Source: JANXQG01 sp963775975
GTDB taxonomy: Bacteria; Planctomycetota; Planctomycetia; Pirellulales; Thermoguttaceae
DNA: 64,000 nt
Direction: 5' to 3'
NCBI GenBank assembly: GCA_963775975.1
Contig: CAVZKX010000003.1
Span: 372,001-436,000, forward strand
The notes beneath the pieces were generated by a model that was not told where the DNA came from, did no database searches, and worked only from the letters and a program-made list of their open reading frames with translations. Both the position numbers and the translations under genes were made by a program. Each line of letters opens with the position of its first letter. Within the stretch, counting starts at the first letter, position 1. Positions 1-7,400 of this stretch are shown here, in pieces.

Positions 1-169
1 GAGCGTTCGCGCCGGGGTAGTAAACGGTCACGGTGACTGTCGGCGGCGCGATCTCGGGATACTGCGCCGTCGGTAGCTCCATGAACGCGATCGCGCCGAC
101 GACAACGGTGGCGATCGAGATCACCGCCGCAAAAACCGGCCGCTCGATGAAGAACGTCGAGAACTTCAT
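1..169 (-). CDS. RND multidrug efflux pump permease, N-terminal part (runs off window)
   Basis: The minus strand reads MKFSTFFIERPVFAAVISIA and continues with a hydrophobic stretch and the segment PTAQYPEIAPPTVTV. This is the characteristic start of HAE1/AcrB-type RND permeases: a cytoplasmic N-terminus, the first membrane helix and the beginning of the periplasmic porter domain. Such inner-membrane pumps export hydrophobic compounds by proton antiport together with a periplasmic adaptor. Only 56 codons lie in the window. The ATG (167-169) overlaps the TGA of the upstream adaptor reading frame (166-168), an ATGA arrangement that implies translational coupling in one operon. Confidence 0.93.
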   Translation of the reverse strand, partial: MKFSTFFIERPVFAAVISIATVVVGAIAFMELPTAQYPEIAPPTVTVTVYYPGANA

Positions 170-375
170 TTACGGGCCCCCGCCGCGTTGCTTTGCGAAG
201 CCGTCGGCATGGCGCCGGGCACGGTTCCGGCCTTTGTGTCCCCAAGAACGGGACTCTTCTGCGTGCCGCCGGGCGAGGCTTTCGCGTCAACCGGTGCGTG
301 CTGCCGCGCGACGGTCGCTCCCGGATCCGTAAACTCGCCTTCATCCAAGTTTAGCGTCACTTCGGTCGGCGTCAC
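166..375 (-). CDS. C-terminal end of the RND adaptor, displaced into another frame
   Basis: This frame reads VTPTEVTLNLDEGEF and then a Pro/Ala/Gly-rich tail ending in GARK. In RND adaptors the text 'VIVNG..R.RPGA.VTP' is continuous. Here the first half ends in the neighbouring frame at VIVNG and the VTPTEV part is one base out of register, so this piece is the natural C-terminus of the adaptor encoded at 372-1568 and not an independent gene. A single missing base near 385-392 would account for it. Its stop codon overlaps the pump start codon. Confidence 0.75.
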   Translation of the reverse strand: MTPTEVTLNLDEGEFTDPGATVARQHAPVDAKASPGGTQKSPVLGDTKAGTVPGAMPTASQSNAAGARK

Positions 376-1568
376 CGACGCGCCGGGCGCGTTCGCGCCT
401 GGCCGTTCACGATAACTCGGTCCGAGGTGCTGATGCCCGATTTGATCGAACGCAACCGGCCGAATAGCGCCCCCAACTGCACCGGCTTGACTTGCACTTT
501 GTTGTGGTCGTCGATGACAAGCACCGTATGCTCGTTTTGGTCGTTGCCCACCGCCTCGTCGGGCACTAAAAGCGTGCGATAGCGACCGCTGCCGGGCACG
601 CGCAAGCGGGCGAAGTAACCGTCGACGAACTTGCCCGACTTGTTGTCCAACACGGCTCGTATTTTCATCGTTCCGGTGTTCCGGTCTACGTGATTGTCCA
701 TGAAATCGATCACGCCTTCATGCGGAAAGCCGGTTTCGCTTCCGAGTTCGAAAAAGCATGGAACCTTGCCATCGCGAGCGCTGAGGAGCTTTCGCTCCTC
801 GGCCAGCCGCTGGTACTTTTGCACCGTGTTCTCGTCGACTTCGACATAAAGATACATCGGTGAAATAGAGGTAACCGTCGTCAGCAGCGTAGCAGGCGCA
901 GGCCCCGCGCCGCCGGTGACGAGATTGCCCTCCGTGACCAGCTTGTTGCTGACCCGGCCGTCGATGGGCGAAAGCACACGGCACCATTCCAGGTTCAGCC
1001 GCGACGTAGCGACCGCCGCCTTCGCGCCGGCCAGGATCGCCGCGGCCTGGTCGCAGGCCGCCTTGGCGTTGTCGAATTCCTGCACGGCCACAGCGTTTTT
1101 CTTCTCGAGAACCACCATGCGGTCGAAGGTTTGCTTAGCCAGGTCCAGCGTCGATTTCGCCCTTTCTTGGTCGGCCAGCTTGGCATCAAGGTCGGCCTTA
1201 AACGGCCGGTCATCAATCACGGCCAGCAGATCCCCTCGCTTCACGATCGCGCCCTCGGTGAATGGCATCTCCATAACTAATCCGCTAACCCGCGCTGCGA
1301 CATTCGCCATCTCTGGCGACTGGAGATGCCCGGTGAATGTGTCCCACTCGACCACCTCCTTTTCCAGCGGATGGGCGACGCTGGCCGGCGACGGCGGCGG
1401 GGTCATGTTCTCCGGCTTATAATTGCCGCAGCCGCCAGCCGCGATTAACACCGCTGCAACAGCAAGGCCGCGACCAAGAAAACCTCCCCTCTCCCTCCGG
1501 GAGAGGGGCAGGGGGTGAGGGCTTGAACTGATGCCAGCCCGCTCAATCACTTCCAAAGAATCTGTCAT
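372..1568 (-). CDS. RND efflux periplasmic adaptor (membrane fusion protein), frameshifted near the 3' end
   Basis: This is a MexA/AcrA-like adaptor that would link the inner-membrane RND pump to an outer-membrane channel. A lipoprotein-type signal (hydrophobic AVAAVLIAAGGC, lipobox AGGC) is followed by a biotinyl-lipoyl/barrel-sandwich half with VSGLVMEMPFTEGAIVKRGD, an alpha-hairpin (about residues 100-180), then SPIDGRVSN and the beta-barrel with DNHVDRNTGTMKIRA. I chose the ATG at 1568; another ATG exists 39 bp upstream. The N-terminal extension before the lipoprotein signal (PHPLPLSRRERG) is encoded by a palindromic repeat, and no obvious start codon lies between that repeat and the signal. 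The frame breaks after VIVNG; the remaining C-terminus follows in another frame and overlaps the pump gene. Confidence 0.9.
   Translation of the reverse strand: MTDSLEVIERAGISSSPHPLPLSRRERGGFLGRGLAVAAVLIAAGGCGNYKPENMTPPPSPASVAHPLEKEVVEWDTFTGHLQSPEMANVAARVSGLVMEMPFTEGAIVKRGDLLAVIDDRPFKADLDAKLADQERAKSTLDLAKQTFDRMVVLEKKNAVAVQEFDNAKAACDQAAAILAGAKAAVATSRLNLEWCRVLSPIDGRVSNKLVTEGNLVTGGAGPAPATLLTTVTSISPMYLYVEVDENTVQKYQRLAEERKLLSARDGKVPCFFELGSETGFPHEGVIDFMDNHVDRNTGTMKIRAVLDNKSGKFVDGYFARLRVPGSGRYRTLLVPDEAVGNDQNEHTVLVIDDHNKVQVKPVQLGALFGRLRSIKSGISTSDRVIVNGQARTRPARR
1483..1521. repeat. Palindromic repeat family A, copy 1 (translated in the adaptor N-terminus)
   Basis: This is a short hairpin of the form CCCCTCTCCC-loop-GGGAGAGGGG followed by CAGGGGGTGAGGGC. 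It lies in frame in the adaptor gene and yields the peptide PHPLPLSRRERG on the minus strand. Further copies are at 8834-8873 and 17088-17126. Confidence 0.85.
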
Positions 1569-1683
1569 ACCAACATATCTGACTCGGATAATTCGATTGT
1601 TCAGCAATTACGAACCTTGGTATGATAGGCAGTTCGATTTGGGAGGTCAAGCCCTATTCGTTTGCTGCCGATTTTGGCCGCTT

Positions 1684-2181
1684 TTATCGCCCGCCTCGAC
1701 CCGCGCGGGCGATCATCCCGCCAATGGCCATGACGATGAAACCGGCGAATGGAATCGTCCGAAAAATGCCCGTGATATTGCCAATCCACAAGGCCGCACC
1801 GATGACGAATACCAGGCCACCGATGAATTGCAACGCTGGTTGGCCCTGCTGGACTTGCCGCGATTGGGCTTGCGCTTGCGGTCGCACTAAGAGATCGTTG
1901 ACGACCGCTTGCGCAAACTGCAGTTCTACTCCGTTCTCCACAAGCTGTCGTACGGCGTCCTCCGGCGGGACCTTATTGTTCAACATCTGCGTCGCGTCGG
2001 AATAAATCGCTCGCGTCGTGAAGTCGCGAAGAATTGCGGCCGCGGTTGCTTGATCGAGCCCGCGCTTCGCGAGCTCCCCTTGAACTACCTCGGGCGACTT
2101 GCCGTCGTTGAGAAGATTGAAGGCAACTTCAATGTCGTCCTGCGTGGCTTCGGTTCGGCCTGTGGTTTGGGTTGGGTCCAT
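1684..2181 (-). CDS. Hypothetical protein with two C-terminal membrane helices
   Basis: This is a 165-residue protein of unknown function. The first 110 residues are soluble and helical, with two similar segments (EVAFNLLNDGKSPEVVQGELAKRG and ATQMLNNKVPPEDAVRQLVENG) that look like a duplicated helical hairpin, each ending in a short 'A..ILRDF / AVVNDLL' motif. A Gln-rich linker leads to two hydrophobic helices (FIGGLVFVIGAALWIG and FAGFIVMAIGGMIA) and a basic tail GRGGR. The start at 2181 is the first ATG. Gene and frame look sound from codon pattern and topology, but no family could be named. Confidence 0.72.
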   Translation of the reverse strand: MDPTQTTGRTEATQDDIEVAFNLLNDGKSPEVVQGELAKRGLDQATAAAILRDFTTRAIYSDATQMLNNKVPPEDAVRQLVENGVELQFAQAVVNDLLVRPQAQAQSRQVQQGQPALQFIGGLVFVIGAALWIGNITGIFRTIPFAGFIVMAIGGMIARAGRGGR

Positions 2182-2311
2182 TGCAGATTAACTCCGCGAA
2201 AATACAGTTTGGATTGACGCAAAGGGACGTCCGGACAAGGAGGGCATAACGAGCGTGCCCCCGAGGGGCGTCTGTTAATCTAGCGAAGGGCAGCGCCCTG
2301 GTACAGACGGC

Positions 2312-3419
2312 GGCGGTCTCAAATCTCAAATGCAATCGAGGCTCGATAGATGAGCCTCGAAAACTGGTATAGGAAAGAACATCGCTGGGACGTTCCAATG
2401 GGAGAGGTGTTGCAAGCTTCTCCTTGGGAACGGAGTCCCAGCGATGGCACATCATCTTACGCTGGAAGAGCGTGATCGCATAGCGCAGTTGCGGCATCAG
2501 GGAGCTGATCAGAAGGAAATCGCAGAAGCCGTGGGGCGTTGTCCTTCGACGATCAGCCGCGAGCTGCATCGCAACTGCACGGCTGGCGAGTACTATGCCG
2601 CACAAGCGCAGCGGGAGGCCGAGCGGCGGCGGCGGGAGCGTCCCCTCGTGCGCAAGATGGACGATCCCGAGATCAATCAGACCGTCCGTGAGGGATTGGC
2701 GCAGGAATGGGCGCCGGAACAGATCGCGGGCCGGATGAAGCAGCAAGCTTCCGACCGCCGCGTTTCCTCGCAGACGATCTACACCTGGATCAAGCAGGAC
2801 GAGGACCGCGAGCACTGGGAATCGCTTCTGCGGCGTCGCGGAAAACGTCCGTCCAGGCGGAAAAACGCCACCACCACGGGCGATGCCGCCCGCATCGACA
2901 ATCGTCCGGAAGTGATCGAGCAGCGGCTGCGGCTGGGCGATTTCGAAGGCGACACCGTGCTGGGTCCGCCAGGCACGGGCGGCCTGGCGACGCTCGTCGA
3001 TCGCAAGTCGCGGTTCACGATCGTCGTCAAGATTCAATCCAAGAACGCCGACCATGTGCATGAGAAAATCAAACAGCGTTTGAAGGAGTTGGACGAGGAG
3101 CGTCGCCGCTCGATCACCTTCGACAACGGCACGGAATTCGCGCGTTGCCACCGGCTGGAAAAGCACCTCGGGATTGAAGTTATACTTTGCCGATCCGGGC
3201 TGTCCGTATCAGCGCGGCACGAATGAGAACACCAATGGTCTAATCCGTCAGTACTTTCCCAAGGGGACCGACTTTCGCGACATCTCCCATAGCCGAGGTG
3301 CGCCGGGTGGAAAAGCTACTCAACAACCGCCCCCGCGCGTGCCTCGGTTTCAGGACTCCCGCTGAGGTTTTCTTCGAGAAAAACCCTCCTGCCGGTTGCG
3401 ATTGAGATTTGAGACCGCC
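2312..3419 (+). mobile_element. IS30-family insertion sequence, inactivated
   Basis: The element is about 1.1 kb. Near-perfect terminal inverted repeats are visible: the left end 2312-2329 reads GGCGGTCTCAAATCTCAA, and the right end (about 3402-3419) is its reverse complement. A GGC triplet flanks both sides (2309-2311 and 3420-3422) and may be the target duplication, although the surrounding CGG run makes the exact boundary ambiguous by a base or so. It contains one transposase gene that is disrupted by two frameshifts. Confidence 0.85.
2444..3405 (+). pseudogene. IS30-family transposase, broken by two frameshifts
   Basis: The N-terminus MAHHLTLEERDRIAQLRHQG followed by ADQKEIAEAVGRCPSTISREL is the IS30 helix-turn-helix. 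Then come AQEWAPEQIAGRMK and the DDE integrase core, with DFEGDTVLG (first Asp) and ITFDNGTEF (second Asp). Near 3180 the frame shifts into YFADPGCPYQRGTNENTNGL (the Glu region). Near 3290 it shifts again into EVRRVEKLLNNRPRACLGFR, ending at TGA 3403-3405. All parts of a normal transposase of about 320 residues are present in three different frames, so as written it cannot make an active enzyme. A clear start and the upstream inverted repeat at 2312 fit a normal IS30 layout. Confidence 0.88.
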
Positions 3420-3442
3420 GGCCTCCCGCGCACGATTTCTCG

Positions 3443-3494
3443 GGCCAACGGCCCAACAATTCCTCTTGAAGGATAATTGTTGGCCCGTTGGGCC
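3443..3494. repeat. Inverted repeat next to the IS30 element
   Basis: Arms GGCCAACGGCCCAACAATT (3443-3461) and the imperfect reverse complement at 3475-3494 enclose a 13-base loop. It could form a stable hairpin and lies in a stretch with no intact gene. It resembles other GC-rich palindromes scattered in this window. Confidence 0.7.
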
Positions 3495-3597
3495 GGTAGG
3501 GCCTATCAAAAACCACAACCCGTGTTCCAGAGCTTCGCCCTTCGCTCGGGAAATTGACGCCCCTGCGGGGCACGCCTATTCATTCCGTCTCATCGAC

Positions 3598-4015
3598 CTA
3601 CTTCCCCTCCGGCTCCGGCTTCAGTTTGGCAAGCTCGGCTGCGTCGACGATCCAGATCGAGCTCTCGCCCGGCCCGCGATATTGGAAAGTGAACTTGCTG
3701 CCGTCGGGCGACCAGACGGGCATGGTCCGAGAGCCGGGGGCGATCAGCCGTGCTTATCAAAGGGTCCTGGCGATACGGAAGCCTGTTCTGGCATTTCGGT
3801 CGTCCAACGGGCCCGCCTCGCGATTCGCGGAGCGGCAGTCGAGCGGCCCGTCGCACCAGGACCCGCCACGGAGTACATGATAGAAAGGCGGGGTGTCCGG
3901 GCCCTTCGGATCATCTCTGGGCGATTTGCTATAGTAGTCTGCGTCATACCAATCCGCGCACCACTGCCACACGTTGCCATCCTTATCACATAGACCGACG
4001 GATTGGAAGTCATAT
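3598..4015 (-). pseudogene. Remnants of a SUMF1 domain C-terminus and a beta-propeller tail
   Basis: From 4015 down to 3757 the minus strand reads YDFQSVGLCDKDGNVWQWCA, then YYHVLRGGSW-like text (FYHVLRGGSWCDGP) and NARTGFRIARTL, followed by a stop. This is the C-terminal third of a formylglycine-generating-enzyme-like domain. Directly downstream, between a TAA (3754-3756) and TAG (3598-3600), a 52-codon stretch reads MPVWSPDGSKFTFQYRGPGE and SSIWIVDAAELAKL, typical of a TolB/WD-type propeller blade. Neither piece has a start codon and an in-frame stop precedes the first. They look like decayed leftovers of genes related to the kinase-WD40-SUMF1 gene next door. Confidence 0.7.
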
Positions 4016-4086
4016 TAGAAACGCTATACTAACGAGAATGACCGTCCCCAAATCCAAATAGTCTTGGTTACGCGAAGGAGCAGGAA

Positions 4087-4374
4087 ATGTCCGACAATGG
4101 CGAAGTAGTAGAGTTGCTTCGTGAGATTCGTGACTTGCAAAAGGCTCATTTTGAGCGGTACAAGGAGGTCACGGCGTCAATCATTGAGCGGCAGCAAGAA
4201 GCCGTTGGGACCAAAGGGAGAATTGAGGACGAGGCTCGATTGGGAATTCAGAAGGTTGTTGCGGACACACGACGAAAAAGCACTTGGCTATTTCTGATTA
4301 TGGTCGGCGTCTTTGTCGCGTTGCCATTCGCTTATGTGCTTATTTCTATTGCCATCTCGTGGTTAGCACGGTAG
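4087..4374 (+). CDS. Small coiled-coil membrane protein of unknown function
   Basis: This 95-residue protein begins MSDNGEVVELLREIRDLQKA, a charged helical segment likely to form a coiled coil. It continues through Lys/Arg-rich text to one C-terminal membrane helix (STWLFLIMVGVFVALPFAYVLISIAISWL). A good ribosome binding site (AAGGAG, about 7 bases ahead) supports the start. It sits between two broken SUMF1 fragments, on the opposite strand, and its 3' end overlaps the out-of-frame tail of the larger fragment. That arrangement suggests it arrived with, or was left by, a rearrangement. No function can be assigned. Confidence 0.65.
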   Translation: MSDNGEVVELLREIRDLQKAHFERYKEVTASIIERQQEAVGTKGRIEDEARLGIQKVVADTRRKSTWLFLIMVGVFVALPFAYVLISIAISWLAR

Positions 4375-5551
4375 GTGGATTCTTCTCATGATCCCAATAC
4401 CCCGAAGGCGGAGTTATGGGCGTAGGTGAATTAGATTGCCAAGCATTGCCATGCATGTCGTAGAGTCCGAAGGCGTTTGGTTGGAATTGGCCCACCGGCG
4501 CTGTGAAGACGTAGCCGTCGCTGGCTTTTATCGCGTCTATCCAATCTTCAGACTTCGCCTTGGCAGTTGCGTCGGCCACATTCGCCGCCTTGGCCAACGT
4601 CTCGGGATCGTTCCCGGTTCCATACCGTGTTGTCGTTCCGGCGCGGCAGGCATATTCCCACTCGGCCTCGGTTGGAAGGCGGTAGGTTTTTTTCTCCTTC
4701 TTGCTGAGCCACTGACAGAACGCCATCGCATCGCCCCAGCTTACGTTTACCACCGGGTGCTCGTCGGTCTGCTCAAAACCTACGTTTTTCCAAGAGCAAT
4801 CCTTCTTGAAGCTTATCCCTTTCAACGCAGGGTCCCATCCGCCGGCACCCGGGTTACTGCCCTTCTCCGCGTCCGTCGTGTACCCACTCTTCTTGACGAA
4901 CTGGCGAAACTGGCCGCGCGTAACGTGGCAAGAGCCCAGGTAGAACGGCTTCGTGATCCTAACGAGGTGCTGCGGATGCTCACCCCTCAAGTAAAGCGGT
5001 GCCCTACCGACGCGATAATTCTTCGTGAAGAAAGCATCCGTATCCCCCGCCGACTCGCCGCTGCCCATTCTGAACTCGCCCGACGGGACGAGGGTCAGTT
5101 TCATACCGACGGAATTCGTGATTTGCTCTCCGCCGCCGGCCGCCGCCGGCTTTTGGGCCGTTTCGCGGCTGTACCTGCCGTTTGCTGGCGGGGCCGGCTT
5201 TGAGTCGTTCGGCTCGTCTGGCTTTGTCGAGTCCGAACCCAGCCTCAACTGAGCCTCGGCTCGTTCAAGCCGTTGGCGCCACTCACGATTATTCGGCTCG
5301 ATTTTGCAGAGCCATCGGAGGTGGAAGGCGGCAGCATACCAGTTCTTCGCGGCGATTTGAAGCGGAGCATCGGTCTTCGCAGGCGGATCGCTTACCGGCG
5401 ATGGAATCACGTAGGACCGAAATGGACCGTTATCCCCTTCAACGGAAGTAACAGCCAACGCGTGTACGCCGGCAGGCGCTTCGTTAGAAGTTGCTTCGTT
5501 TTCGTGCCACGCACGTGCGCACTCCGCTAGATCGTTCCGACGTTCGATCAA
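4346..5551 (-). CDS. SUMF1/formylglycine-generating-enzyme-like domain, C-terminal part of a kinase-WD40 fusion
   Basis: After a helical segment typical of the linker behind planctomycete WD40 kinases (LAECARAWHENEA, WYAAAFHLRWLCKIEPNNREW) comes a FGE-sulfatase domain: MKLTLVPSGEFRMGSGE, PFYLGSCHVTRGQFRQFVK, HPVVNVSWGDAMAFCQWLS, YRLPTEAEWEYACRAG and FGLYDMHGNAWQ. FGE-like domains of this kind are often non-catalytic modules in bacterial kinases. The domain is truncated: after GNAWQ the sequence departs from the family and lacks the final VLRGGSW...GFR strands. The first codon is a TTG; the text before it continues in the WD40 frame upstream, so this is probably the tail of that protein displaced by an indel near 5545. 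Confidence 0.8.
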   Translation of the reverse strand: MIERRNDLAECARAWHENEATSNEAPAGVHALAVTSVEGDNGPFRSYVIPSPVSDPPAKTDAPLQIAAKNWYAAAFHLRWLCKIEPNNREWRQRLERAEAQLRLGSDSTKPDEPNDSKPAPPANGRYSRETAQKPAAAGGGEQITNSVGMKLTLVPSGEFRMGSGESAGDTDAFFTKNYRVGRAPLYLRGEHPQHLVRITKPFYLGSCHVTRGQFRQFVKKSGYTTDAEKGSNPGAGGWDPALKGISFKKDCSWKNVGFEQTDEHPVVNVSWGDAMAFCQWLSKKEKKTYRLPTEAEWEYACRAGTTTRYGTGNDPETLAKAANVADATAKAKSEDWIDAIKASDGYVFTAPVGQFQPNAFGLYDMHGNAWQSNSPTPITPPSGYWDHEKNPPTVLTTRWQ

Positions 5552-7400
5552 GAGACTCGGGCGATCGCAGGGCCTGCTGCCAAGCCGCGTCGAGCTCTAC
5601 TGTCGAGATGGGACGGAGCGCGCTGCCGGCATCTTCCGTCCATCCAGAAACGACTTTCACGTTGGCGGCAACCAAACGAGGATCGTCCGGTAGCGATCGG
5701 GGAACCTGCCAAATCCGATTCCACTTGAGAGCCTTGAAGGTATCTGAGCGCAACTGGACTGCATTGGCTGTGAAAAGTTGGGCACCATCCGCGCTGAACG
5801 CTACGGCGCGAACGCTATCATTATGTGTCATAGGCGGTCCGAGCGGCTGGCATGTTGTCACATCCCACAGTCGCGCCGTTCCGTCAGCGCTCGCGGTAGC
5901 GATCTTCGTGTCATCCGGGCTGAAAGCAATGGCCCACACGGCGCCGTCATGCTTCATTGGCGAGCCTAGCGATTGGCATTTGGCAGTTTCCCACAGCAGA
6001 GCCATGTTACCGCTGATAGTTGCGATTCTAGCGCTGTCCGCGCTAAAGGCCATCGCATTAACCGCGTGCTCGTGCTTCATCGGCGCTCCAAGGACTTGGA
6101 ATGTTGCCGCATCCCGTAGCCGAACCAGCCCTTGTTCATCCGCCGTGGCAATCAGTTTGCCGTCGGAGCTGAACACCGTGGCAGTTACTTCGGAGTCTTG
6201 ATCGCTATCGGCATCGCTGCCTAACAACCCACCGGACGTCACGTTCCACAACCCGACTTCACGACCGCTAACAGTCAATAACTTCGTACTATCAGGGCTG
6301 AAGACCAGGGCGTCGACCCTCCCGTTGTTTTTCATGGGTACGCCAAACGGCTCACCCGAGGTTGGATCTCGGAGTCGCACAGTCCCGTCAGTACGCGCGG
6401 TAGCGAGCTTCGTCCCGTCCGGGCTGAACGACATGGCCTCGACGATCTCGTTACGACTTCTCGCGGTCCCCGACAGCTTGCGCGTTGTCACGTCCCACAA
6501 TCGCAATTTCCTGTCTTCGCCTACCGTCGCGACCATCTTGCCGTCGGGTCTGAAAGCAAAGTCAGTAATTGCAGAACGAGAATGCAGCCACTGTCCGGCC
6601 GGAGGTTCGAGCGGAAGTCGGTTCGTGCCTGGTCTCGAGTTTCGGAGGGAGGCTGCGCCCGACTGCGAGCCATCCTGCAGGAGCAGTGAGCCGCCCTGTT
6701 GAATCATTGCCAGGTTCCAAAGCTCAGCGGACCCGTCTTCGAATGCGATTCCAAGTTTGCTGCCGTCCGCACTGAACGTCACGGAGCGCGCGGCGCGGCC
6801 TAACTTTAGCGGCAGATTTAGCCGTTGACACGAATCTGCGTCCCAAAGCCGAATGTCGACACCTAGCGTGGCGATTTTTGCGCCGTCTGGGCTAAAGACT
6901 ACGGCATTCACGCCACCGTCATGCGCCATCGGTTGGCCAAGCGGACTGCAAGTCGTTGCATCCCAAATCCGCGATTCCGGCGGTTTTCCCCAAACAGGGC
7001 CCGCCATGACAATCTTCTTGCCGTCGGGGCTAAAGGCTACAGCCGACACGCCACCGTTATGGACCATCGCCTGCCCCAATGGTTTACGGGTCGCCGTGTC
7101 CCAAAGCCGAGCCTTTGCCTGACTGCTCCATTGCGCAACTGTAAGGACCCTGGTGCCATCCGGGCTGAATGATACGGCGCAAACCCCCGCCTCATGCTTA
7201 ATCGCCGGTCCCAGCGGTTTTGAAGTGGGCACTTCCCATAGCCGCACGGTGAAGTTGTTATTCATAGCGTTTGTGGCTGCAGCTTTTTTCCCATCTCGGC
7301 TCAAGAAAACCCGGCCTCCCATTGGAGTGAACATGCCAACGAACTCGTCCCCCTGATTTCCACTTTCAATGGGCGTACCAATCGGTTGCCCTGTTGCCAC
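5484..7400 (-). CDS. WD40-repeat middle section of the kinase fusion protein
   Basis: About twelve WD40-type blades with FSPDG(T/K)KI(A/V)T and (V/A)RLWD(V/A)T motifs are strung together, enough for almost two seven-bladed propellers when combined with the three at the end of the kinase frame. The first codons (ATGQPIGTPIESG) directly continue the preceding blade text SSVWLV, which in the neighbouring frame becomes nonsense. This is therefore the middle of one protein and not a separate gene. The last 20 residues (TSERSSGVRTCVARKRSNF) look out of frame and the true sequence resumes in the SUMF1 frame. Propellers of this kind usually act as protein-interaction platforms. I infer a single gene of roughly 1,740 codons from 9562 to 4346. 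Confidence 0.88.
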   Translation of the reverse strand: MATGQPIGTPIESGNQGDEFVGMFTPMGGRVFLSRDGKKAAATNAMNNNFTVRLWEVPTSKPLGPAIKHEAGVCAVSFSPDGTRVLTVAQWSSQAKARLWDTATRKPLGQAMVHNGGVSAVAFSPDGKKIVMAGPVWGKPPESRIWDATTCSPLGQPMAHDGGVNAVVFSPDGAKIATLGVDIRLWDADSCQRLNLPLKLGRAARSVTFSADGSKLGIAFEDGSAELWNLAMIQQGGSLLLQDGSQSGAASLRNSRPGTNRLPLEPPAGQWLHSRSAITDFAFRPDGKMVATVGEDRKLRLWDVTTRKLSGTARSRNEIVEAMSFSPDGTKLATARTDGTVRLRDPTSGEPFGVPMKNNGRVDALVFSPDSTKLLTVSGREVGLWNVTSGGLLGSDADSDQDSEVTATVFSSDGKLIATADEQGLVRLRDAATFQVLGAPMKHEHAVNAMAFSADSARIATISGNMALLWETAKCQSLGSPMKHDGAVWAIAFSPDDTKIATASADGTARLWDVTTCQPLGPPMTHNDSVRAVAFSADGAQLFTANAVQLRSDTFKALKWNRIWQVPRSLPDDPRLVAANVKVVSGWTEDAGSALRPISTVELDAAWQQALRSPESLDRTSERSSGVRTCVARKRSNF

